This document shows, one piece after another, positions 7,026-8,845 of a stretch of DNA of 8,845 bases (the first letter of the stretch is position 1; every line of letters begins with the position of its first letter). This stretch comes from Acidobacteriota bacterium (GTDB taxonomy: Bacteria; Acidobacteriota; Vicinamibacteria; Vicinamibacterales; CAVVIG01). The DNA lies in contig QHWL01000318.1 of the NCBI GenBank assembly GCA_003222555.1, positions 1 through 8,845 on the forward strand, written 5' to 3'. The position numbers and the translations under genes are program-made. The notes below the pieces were generated by a model that was not told the origin of the DNA, searched no databases, and saw nothing but the letters and a program-made list of their open reading frames with translations.

Positions 7026-8845
7026 ATGAAAGCGCGCCGCCAGGATGTCGTCTGTCTTTCGTCGATCGACTGGGACTTCATCTGGCAAGGGCATCAGGAG
7101 ATCATGTCGACGCTCGCCGCCCAGGGGCATCGCGTGCTGTTCATCGAAAACACCGGCGTGCGGCCGCCCAGCATGCGCGACCTGCCTCGGGTCCGCCAGC
7201 GGTTGTTGAACTGGTGGCGCAGCACGAAAGGCTTCCGGCAGATCAGCGACAACCTCTTCGTTTATTCGCCGCTCATCGTGCCGCTGCCATATTCGCGTGC
7301 GGCCCGCTGGCTGAATCGGACGGTGCTGCTGCGCAGCCTGGGCCGCTGGATGCGCGCCACGAGCTTCCATCGGCCCATCACATGGACGTTTCTGCCGACA
7401 CCGCTTGCGCGCGACTTGGTGCAGGGGCTCGACAGTGAGCTGACGATTTATTACTGCATCGACGATCTGGCCTCCAGCTCGCCCGAGGCGAAACGGATCA
7501 CCGCGAGCGAAGAGCAGTTGTTCCGTGAGGCCGATCTCGTGTTCGTCACTTCCGAGAGGCTCCGGGAGCGCGCGGCCCGCTTCAGCGACCGTGTCTTCCT
7601 GTTTCCGTTCGGAGTGAGCCTCGAGGCTTTCGAGCAAGTGCGAGCGGCAGGCGACGCCCCGCCCGCCGACATCGCGCACATCCCCCGGCCGATCGCCGGC
7701 TACGTCGGCGGCCTGCATCAGTGGGTCGATCAGAGTCTGCTGAGCGCCGTCGCGGCCAACATGCCGGACGTGTCGTTCGTGCTGGTCGGCCCCGAGCAGA
7801 CCGATGTTTCGGCGCTGCGGCGGTTTCCGAACGTCCATTTGCTCGGCAAAAAGCCGCATCCCGACGTGCCACGCTACGTCAAGGCGTTCGATGTCGGCTT
7901 GGTGCCCTACCGTCTGAGCGAATACACCGCCAACGTGTATCCGACCAAGCTGAACGAGTACCTGGCCATGGGCACGCCCGTGGTGGCGACCGATCTGGCC
8001 GAGATTCGCCGCTTCAACAAGGACCACGGCAGCATCGTGTCGGTCGCCGGCGATCCAGATACGTATGCCGCCGCTATTCGCACAGCCCTGACCGAGAACG
8101 GAGCGGGCGCTGAGCGTGAGCGCCGCGTGGGCGTGGCGCGGGAAAACAGCTGGGCCTCGCGCATCGGCGCGATGTCGCGGCTGATCGACGATCGGCTGCA
8201 GAGCAAAGAGTCGTCGGATACCGGGTGGGAAGACACGCTTCGCCGAGCCTACCGCGTCAGCCGGCGGCGCGCCCTACAGATCGCGCTTGGCCTCGCGGCG
8301 GTGTATCTGGTGCTCTTCCAGACGCCCTTCACCTGGTGGTGCGCCGCGCCGTTGAAGGTGACCGCTACACCCGCGCATGCCGACGCGATCGTCGTGTTCG
8401 CCGGTGGCGTCGGTGAGTCGGGCCAGGCCGGCGGCGGATATCAGGAGCGCGTCAAGCAAGCCATCGATCTCTACAAAAGCGGCTACGCCCCGATCGTCGT
8501 GCTGTCGTCGGGCTTTGTCTATTCGTTTCGCGAGGCGGAAGTGATGCGTGCGGTTGCGGTCGACAACGGTGTTCCGTCCGGCTCGATTCTGCTCGAGCAG
8601 AAGGCGGCGAACACGCACGAGAACGTGATGTTCGTGAAAAACATCCTCGATGATCACCACTACACCCGTGTCCTCCTTGTCAGCTCGCCGTACCACATGC
8701 GAAGGGCGTTGCTGACCTGGCATCAGGTCGCGCCGGCGATCGCGGTCATTCCCACGCCGCCTCCGCAGAGCCAGTTTTACGAACACTCGCGCGGGGCGAG
8801 CTTCGAGCAGATTCGCGGCATCGTCTGGGAATACGTCGCGACGAT
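7026..8845 (+). CDS. Fusion of GT-B glycosyltransferase, membrane helix and DUF218 domain (3' end outside window)
   Basis: One uninterrupted frame from ATG 7026 to the right edge gives 606 residues without a stop. Residues 1-390 form a GT-B glycosyltransferase: IDWDFIWQGHQEIM (14-27) near the N-terminus, GYVGGLHQWVD (225-235) opening the second Rossmann domain, FVLVGPEQTD (251-260), and the nucleotide-sugar motif KLNEYLAMGTPVVATD (308-323) with E311. A basic stretch (RRAYRVSRRR, 406-415) precedes a helix at about 417-438. From 451 a DUF218 domain follows: HADAIVVFAGG, then ERVKQAIDLYKSGYAPIVVLSSG-like pattern (474-496), REAEVM (502-507), GVP..I (515-521), NTHENV (529-534) and VSSPYHMRRA (552-561). 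Positive charge before the helix predicts the glycosyltransferase in the cytosol and DUF218 in the periplasm, as for SanA/ElyC. It follows the GT39 stop by 4 bases. The DUF218 reaction is not established. Confidence 0.88.
   Translation, partial: MKARRQDVVCLSSIDWDFIWQGHQEIMSTLAAQGHRVLFIENTGVRPPSMRDLPRVRQRLLNWWRSTKGFRQISDNLFVYSPLIVPLPYSRAARWLNRTVLLRSLGRWMRATSFHRPITWTFLPTPLARDLVQGLDSELTIYYCIDDLASSSPEAKRITASEEQLFREADLVFVTSERLRERAARFSDRVFLFPFGVSLEAFEQVRAAGDAPPADIAHIPRPIAGYVGGLHQWVDQSLLSAVAANMPDVSFVLVGPEQTDVSALRRFPNVHLLGKKPHPDVPRYVKAFDVGLVPYRLSEYTANVYPTKLNEYLAMGTPVVATDLAEIRRFNKDHGSIVSVAGDPDTYAAAIRTALTENGAGAERERRVGVARENSWASRIGAMSRLIDDRLQSKESSDTGWEDTLRRAYRVSRRRALQIALGLAAVYLVLFQTPFTWWCAAPLKVTATPAHADAIVVFAGGVGESGQAGGGYQERVKQAIDLYKSGYAPIVVLSSGFVYSFREAEVMRAVAVDNGVPSGSILLEQKAANTHENVMFVKNILDDHHYTRVLLVSSPYHMRRALLTWHQVAPAIAVIPTPPPQSQFYEHSRGASFEQIRGIVWEYVAT

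Overview
The window is a GC-rich bacterial stretch carrying one strand of tightly packed genes for building and decorating a surface glycan. Every gene reads rightward. No rRNA, tRNA, CRISPR array or transposase is visible. The two gene-free gaps hold palindromes built from 8-9 base units (CACGGAGNN, CGCAGAGNN, CACGAANN). I associate this style of intergenic repeat with Acidobacteriota (for example Vicinamibacteria-type genomes) and some other environmental high-GC phyla; that placement is an inference, not proof.

Layout: (1) 2-355, C-terminal end of a DegT/DnrJ/EryC1/StrS-type sugar aminotransferase, cut by the left edge. (2) 352-1338, a GT2 polyprenyl-phosphate glycosyltransferase with two C-terminal membrane helices. 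(3) 1341-2096, a PAPS-dependent sulfotransferase with heparan N-sulfotransferase-like motifs. (4) 2093-3280, a NodB-type polysaccharide deacetylase. (5) 3319-3410, a palindromic repeat whose right arm contains the likely start codon of the next gene. (6) 3404-4135, a SAM methyltransferase. (7) 4136-4404, a gap with a short hairpin and two nested palindromes. (8) 4405-4934, an APS kinase (cysC) broken by what looks like a 13-base deletion. (9) 4931-7021, a GT39/ArnT-like membrane glycosyltransferase. (10) 7026 to the right edge, one continuous reading frame joining a cytosolic GT-B glycosyltransferase, a membrane helix and a DUF218 (SanA/ElyC/YdcF-type) domain.

How the genes may work together (inference): the aminotransferase makes an amino sugar. 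The GT2 enzyme loads a sugar onto a polyprenyl-phosphate carrier, and the GT39 enzyme uses such lipid-linked sugars on the outer side of the membrane. The deacetylase and sulfotransferase, whose genes overlap, could free an amine and sulfate the glycan, with PAPS once supplied by the local APS kinase. The methyltransferase adds a further decoration. The last protein physically links a cytosolic glycosyltransferase to a predicted periplasmic DUF218 domain. Junctions overlap by 4 bases or are separated by 2-4 bases, except around the methyltransferase, where the repeats sit.

The most notable points are the glycosyltransferase-DUF218 fusion, the overlapping sulfotransferase/deacetylase pair, the damaged APS kinase next to an intact sulfotransferase, and the repeat that encloses a start codon.
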